Below, piece by piece: positions 6,851-16,326 of a stretch of 38,145 nt of DNA. Numbering within the stretch: the first letter of the stretch is position 1; each line of letters begins with the position of its first letter. The stretch is from NCBI GenBank assembly GCA_021298315.1, contig JAJTFC010000054.1, forward strand, positions 1 to 38,145. Direction: 5' to 3'. Made by a program: the position numbers and the translations under genes. The DNA is from Planctomycetaceae bacterium. GTDB lineage: Bacteria > Planctomycetota > Planctomycetia > Pirellulales > Pirellulaceae. The notes under the pieces were generated by a model. The model saw only the letters and a program-made list of their open reading frames with translations. It was not told the origin of the DNA and did not search any database.

Positions 6851-8275
6851 ATGATCGAACGACTCGAATCCTTGATCGGCCTTTCAGAAATCAAGGATTT
6901 TCATCAAGCAATCGCATCCAGACCCCCAAAATCGATCCGACCTCGAATCGATAGATCCTGCTCGATTCCCCCCTTTCCAACGACTCCAGTACCGTGGTAT
7001 CCCCAAGGCCTTCAACTTCTCGACCCGAATATTCGTCCTGGCGGGTTCCTCGAATATGCAGCAGCCGATTACTACATCCAAGACTCCGCATCGATGCTCC
7101 CTCTTGCAATGCTCGATATCCAACCCGACGATTGGATTTGCGATCTGTGCGCAGCCCCAGGCGGCAAAGCCTCCGCAATCGCCGAGAATCTTGGACCCGA
7201 TGGCTTTCTGCTTGCCAACGAAGTGATCTCAGGCCGACTCGATGTGCTCCGCTATGCTCTGTCTCGAACCGGTCGTGCAAACTATGCGATTTGCAACCTA
7301 GACCCAGAACCCTTAGCCGATGCCCTCGCAGGACGATTCGATAAAGTCCTCGTCGATGTGCCTTGTAGCGGGCAATCGCTCCTAGGACGTAAACGCCAAT
7401 CCGATAGCAGTTTCTCTGCGAGCCATGTTCAGCACTGCGCAGCACGAGCCAAAAGGATCCTCACCAGTGCACTTGGTTTGGTCCGCCCAGGTGGGCGACT
7501 CGTATTGTCAACCTGCACCTTTGCCATCGAGGAGAACGAAGCTCAAATCGATGCGATCCTCGAAGCCTACGGCGATTCGGTCAGCATGGTCGAATTCGTT
7601 GCATTGAAGAACTGGGAGTCTGTGATCCGCCAAGGCTGCTATCGCCTTTGGCCCCATCGCGATCGTTGCGCTGGCGGATTCGCCGCTGCCATCGAAGTCA
7701 AAAACGCGATCGAACCACTTGCCAAGGGTAAGATCGATTCTCGAACCGACCGCAGCAGATCGACGCTTAAACACTCTAGCAAACCCCCTAAGTCGAAATT
7801 GAATTCAAAGCTCACCAACTCGGAGGACTTGGTTGTTTCACTCGGTCAGCTCCATATCGAAAAACATTCCCAGAAGGCGATCTGGTTTGGGTACGAACCT
7901 GGTGCGATGCGATTTACCAACCAGTTCGGTACCCAATTGGCCCAAGGCCTTCGAATCGCTCAGGTCAGTGCAGACCGTATCGAACCTTACTTAGGCCTTG
8001 CAATGCTCGCGTCCGAACTCTTTGAGCCGGCCCAGGTGCTCGAGCTTGACTCTCCTTCGGCAGAGTCCTTTATGCTGGGCCAATCACTCTTGAAAGATCC
8101 AGCAATCATCTCCACAAGCAGCACCCCTTGGTGCGTCGCGAAGTGGAAAGGGAAACCCCTAGGCTGGCTTAAAAGTGCCTCGAATCGTTGGAACAACTAC
8201 CTGCCAACTTGGGCTCGCTTTACGAGCTTTGCGACGAATTCTTCGTCGAACCCAGACGATGAGCCACTCGAGTGA
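6851..8275 (+). CDS. rsmF: RsmF-type 16S rRNA (cytosine-C5) methyltransferase
   Basis: Methylates carbon 5 of a cytosine in 16S rRNA using AdoMet. From the ATG at 6851 the product is 474 aa. The AdoMet-binding motif CDLCAAPGGKASAIAENL is at about 97-114, motif IV VLVDVPCSGQSLLGR contains Cys172, and motif VI LVLSTCTFAIEENE contains the catalytic Cys222. The C-terminal 130 residues (SLGQLHIEKHSQKAIWFGYE and onward) resemble the RNA-binding tail of RsmF/YebU proteins. The frame is open further upstream to 6695, overlapping the divergent gene, but the N-terminus MIERLESLIGLSEIKDFHQA is typical, so 6851 is preferred. Its 3' end overlaps the convergent cysteine desulfurase gene by 56 bp. Confidence 0.88.
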   Translation: MIERLESLIGLSEIKDFHQAIASRPPKSIRPRIDRSCSIPPFPTTPVPWYPQGLQLLDPNIRPGGFLEYAAADYYIQDSASMLPLAMLDIQPDDWICDLCAAPGGKASAIAENLGPDGFLLANEVISGRLDVLRYALSRTGRANYAICNLDPEPLADALAGRFDKVLVDVPCSGQSLLGRKRQSDSSFSASHVQHCAARAKRILTSALGLVRPGGRLVLSTCTFAIEENEAQIDAILEAYGDSVSMVEFVALKNWESVIRQGCYRLWPHRDRCAGGFAAAIEVKNAIEPLAKGKIDSRTDRSRSTLKHSSKPPKSKLNSKLTNSEDLVVSLGQLHIEKHSQKAIWFGYEPGAMRFTNQFGTQLAQGLRIAQVSADRIEPYLGLAMLASELFEPAQVLELDSPSAESFMLGQSLLKDPAIISTSSTPWCVAKWKGKPLGWLKSASNRWNNYLPTWARFTSFATNSSSNPDDEPLE

Positions 8276-9389
8276 TTCGCTCGGCTGCCTGTTGGACTTG
8301 CTCAAGAGTCGTCTCGCAAGAGAGACTCAGTCGAATCGCTCCTTGGACGATCTGTTTGGGCAGCCCCATGGCTTGCAGGACATGCGAAGGTTGGCTCGAT
8401 CCACTGGCGCAAGCCGACCCGGTACCACATGCGACACCCTCGCGATCGAGCGCTAACTGCATGAGCTGGCGATCCAAGCCAGCAAAGGAAATGCTGATCG
8501 TGTGAGGTAACCGTGGAGCATCGGATCCCAGAACTATGGCCCCGGGAATTTCTGCGATCAAGATGCTTTCAAGAAGTTCTCTACATTGAATCATTCGCTC
8601 AAAGCGAACCTCTTGTTGACCGATAGCGAGTTCGGTGGTAAAGGCCAAGGCGCTTGCCAAGACAGGGCTTTCAGTTCCTGGTCGCAAGGCCCCTTGCTGA
8701 AATCCGCCATAGAGCATGGGCTCCATTTCGATCCCATGTTTGACAATCAGCCCACCGATCCCGACCGGACCGTGCATCTTGTGCGCTGTGAAAGTCATCG
8801 CATCGACATCCAGAGCTTGAAAGTCCACGGGGATCTTCCCAACGGCTTGGACTGCATCGGTGTGCACCGGAATCCCGGCCCCTTTGCACAAGCGAACCAC
8901 TTCTTGTACCGGCTGCAACACACCCGTCTCATTGTTGGCCAGCATGATCGACACTGCGGCGATCGCCTCGCCTTGCTCGATCCATTGTGCAAGCGGTTGG
9001 ATGTCGACCTGACCTGACTGCAGGCAGGGAAGATATCGAACAGTTCGGCCCATAAGTTCGAGCCGTTGGGCCATCGCAAGGACACTGGGGTGCTCGATCG
9101 ACGAAACAACCAGCGCGCCTTGCCGCTGGGCGATCAAGCCGCAGATAGCCAAGTTATTCGATTCGGTTCCACCGCTGGTGAAGATCGCTCGATCGCTATG
9201 CATTCCGCGCGTTCGGGCATTGAATCGAATCAGCAAACTCTCCCTTGAATCCTCGACGATGCTTCGAGACGATCGCCCCGGTGCATGCTGGCTGGCAGGA
9301 TTGACTAAGCGTTGGGCGAGGATTTGCGATACGTGCTCGGCGACACGAGGGTCGATTTGAGTGGTCGCATTGTTGTCTAAGTAAATCAC
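8220..9389 (-). CDS. Cysteine desulfurase, NifS/IscS class
   Basis: PLP enzyme that takes sulfur from cysteine as a persulfide for iron-sulfur clusters, thiamine or tRNA thiolation. The N-terminus IYLDNNATTQIDPRVAEHV is diagnostic. The PLP lysine is in FTAHKMHGPVGIGG (about residue 206) and the active-site Cys is in GVACGTGSACASGSSQPSH (about 332), the class I pattern with a long flexible loop. I start at the GTG at 9389, giving 389 aa; the open frame extends to 9662, but that part reads as non-coding. No iscU, sufE or regulator is adjacent, so the sulfur acceptor is not known. The last 56 bp overlap the rsmF-like gene tail to tail. The SDR gene lies 80 bp upstream on the same strand. Confidence 0.92.
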   Translation of the reverse strand: MIYLDNNATTQIDPRVAEHVSQILAQRLVNPASQHAPGRSSRSIVEDSRESLLIRFNARTRGMHSDRAIFTSGGTESNNLAICGLIAQRQGALVVSSIEHPSVLAMAQRLELMGRTVRYLPCLQSGQVDIQPLAQWIEQGEAIAAVSIMLANNETGVLQPVQEVVRLCKGAGIPVHTDAVQAVGKIPVDFQALDVDAMTFTAHKMHGPVGIGGLIVKHGIEMEPMLYGGFQQGALRPGTESPVLASALAFTTELAIGQQEVRFERMIQCRELLESILIAEIPGAIVLGSDAPRLPHTISISFAGLDRQLMQLALDREGVACGTGSACASGSSQPSHVLQAMGLPKQIVQGAIRLSLSCETTLEQVQQAAERITRVAHRLGSTKNSSQSS

Positions 9390-9469
9390 AATCAGAACAA
9401 TCCGAAGTTCAAAGCAAAAAGTTCCTTGTGATTGTAGTGGATCCTTTGGAGGATCCCAAGCTGACCAAG

Positions 9470-10219
9470 CTAAAGACTTTTCGGTGTTCCGGTCGGTTTG
9501 AGCGTCCCCAGGCCGCCGTCGACTCCGAGGACTTGGCCGGTGATCCAATTGTTGCTCGGCTCGATGAGGAAATAGATCGCTCGCGCGATCTCCTCTGGCT
9601 TGCCGAACCTCCCCAAGGGATGCATGGCTAGTGAAACCTCCGCACTGCGAGCATTGCTCCATACCCGCTGGGTCAAAGGGGTCTGAACAAGCCCAGGAGC
9701 AACCGCGTTGACCCGAATCGCCTTGGCCGCATAAGTCATCGCGGCTGATCTTACCAACCCTTCGATGCCAGCCTTACCCGCCGCGATCGCTTCATGATTC
9801 GATAGACCGATACCCGCAGCGGCTGAACTCATCAACACGACCGAACCACCATCCTTCATCCTAGAAACCGCAGCTCGCAGCGTTCCTGCAGCCGCTGTTA
9901 AATTCGTTTGCAAAGTCGAATCCCACTCGGCCCTGCTGGTTAAATGCAAAGGCTTGAGCAACACCGATCCAGCCAAACAAACCACGGCGTTAATCCCTTG
10001 CATGCTCTGGCTCGCAGAATCCATGCCAATGTCCATTTGATCCCAGTCACTTGCATCTGCGACAAAACTAGGGAACCCATACCGCTGGGTGACATCGGAC
10101 AATTTCTGCGAATCTCGACCGATCAAGAACGCTTGACATCCTTTTGCAGCAACCTCTCGGCAAAGCGCTTGGCCAATCCCCCCATAAGCCCCAACAATTA
10201 CCAACTTCAAGTCACTCAT
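9470..10219 (-). CDS. SDR family protein lacking the catalytic tyrosine
   Basis: 249-aa Rossmann-fold protein. The nucleotide-binding loop VIVGAYGGIGQAL (Gly10, Gly14, Gly16) and the NAVAPGLVQTPLT loop near residue 171 are those of short-chain dehydrogenases. The catalytic region reads VVLMSSAAAGIGLSNHEAIA followed by AGKAGIEGL. Ser122 and Lys139 are in place, but the YxxxK tyrosine is Ile135. The C-terminus (ITGQVLGVDGGLGTL) is standard. I recall similar HEAIAAxKAG sequences in a side branch of the family, so this is probably a subfamily trait. Substrate unknown. The gene precedes the cysteine desulfurase by 80 bp and may be co-transcribed. Confidence 0.85.
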   Translation of the reverse strand: MSDLKLVIVGAYGGIGQALCREVAAKGCQAFLIGRDSQKLSDVTQRYGFPSFVADASDWDQMDIGMDSASQSMQGINAVVCLAGSVLLKPLHLTSRAEWDSTLQTNLTAAAGTLRAAVSRMKDGGSVVLMSSAAAGIGLSNHEAIAAGKAGIEGLVRSAAMTYAAKAIRVNAVAPGLVQTPLTQRVWSNARSAEVSLAMHPLGRFGKPEEIARAIYFLIEPSNNWITGQVLGVDGGLGTLKPTGTPKSL

Positions 10220-10464
10220 CGCTTCTCAACACGTTAAGGCCTAATCTTGATTCAACAACAATTCGTTACTGTATCAAGCAGGCAAGTGATCGAAGATGAC
10301 GAGAAAAACTTGTCCATAAAATTCCCCGTGACCAGTTGACAATGCCTCTACAGTGATGCGTCCCCAAAGACAAAGGATCGTTGCACAAGAGGGCTCCATT
10401 GGGGAGTTCCGAAATACGACGAATGTTGTTTGTTTAGTCTGTCTAAGTTTATAGGGTTTTTCGC

Positions 10465-11358
10465 ATGAAGAAGATTTTCTCTCTCGCTCTGGCTGCCGTT
10501 GTTTCGGTAGCGTCCGGTTCGGCTTTCGCCTTCGAAAAGAACATTGTTGATACTGCAGTCGATGCAGGAAAGTTCAAGACGCTCGCTGCGGCCTTGGGCG
10601 CTGCAGGTTTGGTCGATGCGGTCAAAGGGCCTGGTCCTTTCACCGTCTTTGCTCCTTCCGATGAAGCCTTCGCTAAGTTGCCGAAGGGAACCGTAGAAAC
10701 CTTGCTCAAGCCTGAGAACAAAGACAAGCTCAAGGCGATCTTGACCTACCACGTCGTACCAGGCAAAGTCATGGCCAAGGACGTTCTTGGCGTCAAAGGA
10801 GCCAAGTCGCTCAACGGCCAACGCATCGACGTGAAGGTCGATGGTGGCAAAGTGATGGTCGATGGTGCTCAAGTAGTCACCACCGATATCGCTTGCACCA
10901 ACGGTGTGATCCACGTCATCGATTCGGTCATTCTTCCTAGCGAAGACAAGATTCCTGCGGTTGCCACCAAAGCCGGTAAGTTCAACACGTTGCTTGCTGC
11001 TGCTAAGGCTGCAGGTCTCGTCGATGCCCTCAGCGGTGACAAGCCTTTGACCGTCTTTGCTCCAACCGACGAAGCCTTCGCGAAACTTCCGAAGGAAACC
11101 ATCGAAAGCTTGCTCAAGCCAGAGAACAAGGAAAAGCTCAAGGCGATTCTCCTCTACCACGTCGTCGATGGACGCGTGTATTCTGAAGACGCGCTTGCCG
11201 CAAAGTCAGCTGCGACTCTCCAAGGATCCAAGATCGAAATCTCCGTTAAGGACGGTGCTGCATACGTCAACGGTGCAAAGATCCTCGGCACCGATGTCGA
11301 TGCATCAAACGGTGTGATCCACATCATCGATTCGGTCATCCTGCCACCGGCCAAGTAG
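10465..11358 (+). CDS. Secreted protein with two fasciclin (FAS1) domains
   Basis: 297 aa. A clear signal peptide, [20 protein letters not shown] with cleavage after AFA, is followed by two FAS1 domains at about 28-155 and 165-295. Each has the hallmark [14 protein letters not shown] or [14 protein letters not shown], then LLKPENK..KLKAIL..YHVV, and ends with DSVILP. FAS1 domains act in adhesion at the cell surface or matrix. The two domains are so alike, in DNA as well as protein, that a fairly recent internal duplication is likely. The codons are strongly biased to a few choices, which suggests high expression. The upstream 245 bp contain an inverted repeat TCCCCAA/TTGGGGA at 10361-10405. 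A strong terminator follows at 11395. Confidence 0.93.
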   Translation: MKKIFSLALAAVVSVASGSAFAFEKNIVDTAVDAGKFKTLAAALGAAGLVDAVKGPGPFTVFAPSDEAFAKLPKGTVETLLKPENKDKLKAILTYHVVPGKVMAKDVLGVKGAKSLNGQRIDVKVDGGKVMVDGAQVVTTDIACTNGVIHVIDSVILPSEDKIPAVATKAGKFNTLLAAAKAAGLVDALSGDKPLTVFAPTDEAFAKLPKETIESLLKPENKEKLKAILLYHVVDGRVYSEDALAAKSAATLQGSKIEISVKDGAAYVNGAKILGTDVDASNGVIHIIDSVILPPAK

Positions 11359-11394
11359 TCTGCCGATCCAGAGATTTCCGTCTCACAAATCTAA

Positions 11395-11435
11395 AAAGCC
11401 AAGGCTTGTCTCGCAAAGAAAGCCTTGGCTTTTTT
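11395..11435 (+). terminator. Rho-independent terminator of the fasciclin gene
   Basis: AAGCCAAGGCTT near 11396-11407 pairs with AAGCCTTGGCTT near 11420-11431, followed by TTTTCG and further T residues, 37 bp after the stop. The flanking A-run makes the hairpin usable from the other strand too, but no minus-strand gene ends here. Confidence 0.85.
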
Positions 11436-11574
11436 CGTTTTTCCAGAAAACCTAGAGTTTCGCCATGAATCATACAACCCTTGGGGTTTGCCAACTCTAC
11501 TGAACCGAGGGATTTCGTTAAAATACAAAAGTATGGCTTAGAAACGAATTCCAAGGAATCAGGTAACAAGATCG

Positions 11575-14500
11575 ATGAAATCATCCATTGAGCCCCATGC
11601 CCGCCAAAAAAGAGCCCTCTGGCTCGTGTGCTTGGTTTTGATGCTGGCCAACCCAACTGCAATCGCCCAATTCCAAAATCGTTTTTCGATGCCCGAAGGA
11701 GTCATGATGACCGCTCCTCGGGAAGTCGAGGCACTCCTGAGTGATGCCCAAGAAGCCATCGATGCAAAGCAATGGGTCGAAGCCAGTGTCGCCTTGGGAC
11801 AGCTTTTGGGAATCGAGGAAAATGCCCCCGAGGGCAACTCTGGGGATGATTATTTTTTGTCTCAAGCCGAACGGAGCAAAGATGGTCCAAAAACGGTGCT
11901 AGGTAGGGTCAAGCAGATCCTCGACAATCTTCCCGAGGAAGCCAAACAGGCCATCGAACTTCGCTACGGTGTGCGGGCTAAACAACTCCTGGATCAAGCC
12001 GTCGAGTCCGATGACCGATCGATCCTCTATCAGCTTTCAAGTCGGTTCGGATTCACCAATGCTGGACGAGATGCTTCCTTGCTATTGGCCCAGCAACTGC
12101 TCACAGATGGCAACCTCGTCGAGGCAACTGGTATTTTAGAAAGTTTGCTGCAGGATCCACAGTCGCGGACACGATTCGGCAGCAACCTAGGCGTTTTAGC
12201 CGTTGCATCCAAACTCTCCTCGGGCACATCTGCCCAAGCCAACAAATTATTGCAGCAAGTCAGGGAGTATTATGCGAATGTTTCAATCGACTGGAATGGC
12301 GCAAAAGTTGGATGGAACGACAAAACGACCAATGAATCCATTCTAAAAAGTCTGCAGACCGAGAACTTTCGAAAGCTAGCCCGCAGGATTGACCAGCCAC
12401 GATTCGAGGGGGGCACCTTGGATCGAAATGCGAATACTTTTGGGGGAAAGCCTATTCCCATCCTGCGATGGAGCGTGGATCTGCATGAATCGGTTCAGCA
12501 TAAAGAAAATTTGGAACGAACTTTTCGAAAGCAACTCTCAGAGCGCCGTTCTCATCTAGTCCCAACCCGCAATCCGATCAGCGCCGATGGATTGGTGTTC
12601 GTCCCTACGTACGACCAACGCATCCTAGCGATCGATGCCAAATCAGGAAAAATCCGTTGGCCCATCGTCTTTAGCGGATCCCCCTTGGGCTTCTCGCTCG
12701 ACCGTGGATCGAATCGAGACAGCTATGCCCTCGGATTACCCGCTCCGGATTATTTGGTCAGACGCGTTTGGGGTGATTTCTGCTCGAGTCAGATTTCCAC
12801 CGATGGGACTAGGGTCTTTGGGATTAGTAGCTCGTCGGCCGTCGAGGTCAGCGAGAGCTTTGCCGTCGGGCCAAATGCCCGATTGAACCGAAACCCAATG
12901 ATCCGCACTTACAATGTCCTTCAAGCCTGGAGCATCCCAGAGGAGGGCAAGTTGCTCTGGGAGTGCGGTGGTGTGAATCAATCGAGTTCCGAAGAACTCA
13001 AAGGAGCCTTATTCCTAGGTGCTCCAATTCCTTTCCGGTCCGAACTGATCGTCCTTGCAGAACTCAACGGTGAGGTTTATCTGATCTCCTTGGCACCTGC
13101 GACCGGCCAACTGAATTGGAAACAACCACTGGTAGCCAATCAAGGTACGACCATTGCGCTGGATTCCCAGCGAAGATCCTTCGGGCTTAGCCCAAGTATC
13201 GATGGAGCATTGGCGATATGCCCGACCCTCTCAGGCTACCTTGTTGCTTACGATCTAAATCGTCGCCAACTGGCTTGGACCAAGTCGTATCCTTTGAATC
13301 CTTCGCTCATGCCAGGTGCAGCATTTAACATTGTCGGCGGCATGGATCTGCGCGAGACCGATCCTATGCTCTCGCGCCCGTTAGATACCACAGCGGTCCT
13401 TCACGATGGCGTAACGGTCTTTGCCCCATCCAACGGGATCGGAGTCTATGGGATCTCCAATTCCGATGGAACCGAGCTATGGCAAGTCGCCCATGAGGAA
13501 CGCTCGATGTTCCGCTATGTCGCTGGGATTTGGAACCAACTCGTTGTGTTGGTCTACGCTCAGGAAATCGTCGGCTTGGATTTGCGAACCGGACAGCCGG
13601 CTTGGTCTGCGGTGCCGATCCCAAGCGGTGCGCATGTTGTGGGCAAATGCGTCCGCTCCGATTCGAAATTACTAGTTCCTCTCTCCAATCAAACCCTCCT
13701 TGAGATCGACCTTTTGCAAGGTGCGATCAGCTCGGAGACTCGCTGCGAAAAAGCCTTAGGCAACCTGACCGTCGTGGGCAATCAACTCCTGATCGCAAGT
13801 CCCTTTGAACTTACAAGTTATTCAATTCGTGATCGGTTCCAATTGGAGTTGCTCGAAGAGCTCAAGCGATCTCCAGGAACCGCTGGCGTTTTGCAGAAGG
13901 AAGGCGAGTTGGCGCTCTCAAGTGGTGATCTCGAAACGGCATTGGAAAAGCTCATTCGAGCCAAGCAACTTGCGCCCGAGGATCTTGAAATCCGTCGTTC
14001 GCTTGTCAAAGCCTCCATGATTGCCATTCAAACCGATTTCGATCGGTATTTCGATCAGGTGCAAGGCTTTGAATCCGTCACCAGAGACTTAGACCAATCC
14101 ACCTATTTGCGGGTCCTGATTTATGGACTTGAAAAACAACAGAGATGGACACAAGCCTTTGAGAAGTTGCTTGAGCTCAGCGATACTCGCGTCTCCAGAC
14201 GCATCAATCAAATCATGGATGGCAATAGCATCGATGCTGGTGCCAGATGGTCCATCCACGAGGACGCCTGGATTGCAACCCAATTCTTTCGCCTTGCTCA
14301 AAACATACCCCAAGGGGATTGGGAAAGCCTTAAGCCTAAAATCCTAGACCGGCTAATACTGGATGCAAAACAAGACCCAGCTACCATGCGGCTGAGATTG
14401 CAACATTTCGAAGGCTTACCCTTTACTCAAAAGGCCCGTCTGGATTATGCGAAATCCTTAGGTAATCGCAGCATGATCGACGCAGAGTATTTGCTTTGTG

Positions 14501-16326
14501 CGCCCGGCATTGCCCAGCCAGAAATCAGCGATTCCGATGAGATACAAAGAGCCAAGGCGACCTTGTATCTCAAGGGTGAACGCCCAATGAAGTCCTGGCT
14601 CGAACTCCAAAGAGATGATGCAAAGTTCTTGGCGATCGCCAAGGAACTCAGTGGTAAGAACGCAACTGGCAGCCTCAGGTACGACGACCCCAACGCGATG
14701 CTCGTGCGTTTTAAGGAACGAGAAAAATCCGATGGGCAAAATCGCTCTTGGCCCAAAGGGACAGTTCAAGCCACATCGAACGTCGAACTCAATGCCAACG
14801 GACAGTTTCAAGCCGGTTACGAAGGCTCGAATGTCTGTCCAATCGGCAAGGTGGAAGGGGAGTCTTTCGCCGGATGGCAAGCGTACTTCACGAGCGGTTT
14901 GCTTTATCTGGTTCAACCCAAGACCGGCGAGGAACTCCAGTATCTTTTGGAGACGGAAAAACAAGACCTTTCCTCGCCCCCAAAGGTTCATGCTGTCAAC
15001 AGCATTTTGATCATCGAACTCAAAGATCAACTCGTCGCTCTGGATCTGTTCCATGCAAATCTAAGCCAGCAAGATGGTCAACTCTGGAGCACCAGTTTCG
15101 CAAAAGAATCGGTCGATCCCCAGATCCCAGGAAGAGGTCGTTCCAACCTCATCGAACGCAACAACTGGGGACTGGTCGTCCAAAAGAAAGCTTTCCGAGT
15201 TGTCGATGTCTCTCGCTGGGGGGTTGTCGTCCAAGCCGACGATGAACTCGTGAGTATCCATCCACTGCTGGGAACTCGCCAATGGAACCTTCAAGGATTC
15301 CGCAACGCATCGATCGTCAGCAAGGAGGGGGCTCTGTTCGCACTTGACGCCTCTGGTTCCAAGATCACAAAGATCGACCATCGCGATGGCAAAGTTGTCG
15401 AAGAAATCAAATCTCAGTTGGAAGGCTGGACGCCACTGCTTTCGATCGCCAACCGATGGTTGCTACACCCATCTCGTCAGTCCGGCGGCGATCAGGCTAG
15501 CCGGATGAAACTCAGGTTGGTCGAACCCGCTACGGGCCAAGTCCTCCTGAGCGCAGATCATACGGTCGATACAAGAATTGCGATCGCCGGCGATGTCGGC
15601 GTCCTGGCTCTTCGAACCGATGGCTCGATGACCTACTGGAACGCTGCCAAAGGAACCGAAACGAAGTTGCAAGCGGAGGTCGAAGGTAAGTTCAGCAGCA
15701 TCAGCGCTCAGGTCTTCGGAGATATCGCGCTTGTAATGCCCTTTGCAAGCTCTCTGGAACTAGACAATGTCCAAGTCTCACCGTCGGCCAAATCCGATCC
15801 ATCGATAGCCCCTTGTGCTGGTCGACTCTTTGCGATTCGACTCGAAGACGGATCACTGGTTTGGGACAAGGCACAGAGGGTCAAGCATTTCATGTTTCCA
15901 TTGAATCAGAATCGAGAATCCCCAGCGGCCGTCTTCCTCCGACGACTGACGCAGAAAAACGCCCGTGGCATGCCACTTGACTTTACAAGCATCGCTTTGC
16001 TCGATGTGCGGACCGGAAAGCTTCTTTACCAGAAGCACGATCTGCCAGCTTTCCGTGGCGATAGCTTCCGCCAAACGCTCGTTCCTAGTCAAAACCTCAT
16101 GATGATCAGACTTTACGGAAACCTGTTCCGCTTCCTTTGGACCGACCAACCTCCAGATCCGTCATCCACACAGGAATCTTCTACTGAACTGGCAATCGGC
16201 GAATTAAACTTGGAGGAATTCCAAGCTGCCGCGGACGAGATGGCAGAGAAAATTAAGAATGGACAACTGGTTCCTGGATTTCCGCTTCCAAACAACGGAA
16301 ACTTGGATCCACCCATCCCTCGATGA
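11575..16326 (+). CDS. Very large secreted PQQ-type beta-propeller protein
   Basis: 1583 aa. A signal peptide (about 1-32, ending LANPTAIAQ) points to export. Residues 40-230 are helical repeats resembling TPR (AIDAKQWVEASVALGQLLGI). From about 330 to 760 there are PQQ/BamB-like propeller blades with the usual AxD..G...W pattern (ILAIDAKSGKIRW, LISLAPATGQLNWKQ, LVAYDLNRRQLAWTK, VGLDLRTGQPAWS). A second TPR-like block lies at about 790-1000 (GDLETALEKLIRAKQLAPED) and a second propeller at about 1130-1540 (LVSIHPLLGTRQWNL, FAIRLEDGSLVWD). Such proteins are common and of unknown role in planctomycetes; a surface or periplasmic scaffold is possible, and cofactor binding is not shown. It ends in an ATGA overlap with the ABC1 kinase gene. 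Confidence 0.88.
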   Translation: MKSSIEPHARQKRALWLVCLVLMLANPTAIAQFQNRFSMPEGVMMTAPREVEALLSDAQEAIDAKQWVEASVALGQLLGIEENAPEGNSGDDYFLSQAERSKDGPKTVLGRVKQILDNLPEEAKQAIELRYGVRAKQLLDQAVESDDRSILYQLSSRFGFTNAGRDASLLLAQQLLTDGNLVEATGILESLLQDPQSRTRFGSNLGVLAVASKLSSGTSAQANKLLQQVREYYANVSIDWNGAKVGWNDKTTNESILKSLQTENFRKLARRIDQPRFEGGTLDRNANTFGGKPIPILRWSVDLHESVQHKENLERTFRKQLSERRSHLVPTRNPISADGLVFVPTYDQRILAIDAKSGKIRWPIVFSGSPLGFSLDRGSNRDSYALGLPAPDYLVRRVWGDFCSSQISTDGTRVFGISSSSAVEVSESFAVGPNARLNRNPMIRTYNVLQAWSIPEEGKLLWECGGVNQSSSEELKGALFLGAPIPFRSELIVLAELNGEVYLISLAPATGQLNWKQPLVANQGTTIALDSQRRSFGLSPSIDGALAICPTLSGYLVAYDLNRRQLAWTKSYPLNPSLMPGAAFNIVGGMDLRETDPMLSRPLDTTAVLHDGVTVFAPSNGIGVYGISNSDGTELWQVAHEERSMFRYVAGIWNQLVVLVYAQEIVGLDLRTGQPAWSAVPIPSGAHVVGKCVRSDSKLLVPLSNQTLLEIDLLQGAISSETRCEKALGNLTVVGNQLLIASPFELTSYSIRDRFQLELLEELKRSPGTAGVLQKEGELALSSGDLETALEKLIRAKQLAPEDLEIRRSLVKASMIAIQTDFDRYFDQVQGFESVTRDLDQSTYLRVLIYGLEKQQRWTQAFEKLLELSDTRVSRRINQIMDGNSIDAGARWSIHEDAWIATQFFRLAQNIPQGDWESLKPKILDRLILDAKQDPATMRLRLQHFEGLPFTQKARLDYAKSLGNRSMIDAEYLLCAPGIAQPEISDSDEIQRAKATLYLKGERPMKSWLELQRDDAKFLAIAKELSGKNATGSLRYDDPNAMLVRFKEREKSDGQNRSWPKGTVQATSNVELNANGQFQAGYEGSNVCPIGKVEGESFAGWQAYFTSGLLYLVQPKTGEELQYLLETEKQDLSSPPKVHAVNSILIIELKDQLVALDLFHANLSQQDGQLWSTSFAKESVDPQIPGRGRSNLIERNNWGLVVQKKAFRVVDVSRWGVVVQADDELVSIHPLLGTRQWNLQGFRNASIVSKEGALFALDASGSKITKIDHRDGKVVEEIKSQLEGWTPLLSIANRWLLHPSRQSGGDQASRMKLRLVEPATGQVLLSADHTVDTRIAIAGDVGVLALRTDGSMTYWNAAKGTETKLQAEVEGKFSSISAQVFGDIALVMPFASSLELDNVQVSPSAKSDPSIAPCAGRLFAIRLEDGSLVWDKAQRVKHFMFPLNQNRESPAAVFLRRLTQKNARGMPLDFTSIALLDVRTGKLLYQKHDLPAFRGDSFRQTLVPSQNLMMIRLYGNLFRFLWTDQPPDPSSTQESSTELAIGELNLEEFQAAADEMAEKIKNGQLVPGFPLPNNGNLDPPIPR

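Noticed and set aside
9390..9662. Longer N-terminus for the cysteine desulfurase
   Set aside because: The family begins at IYLDNNATT, and the extension overlaps the SDR gene.
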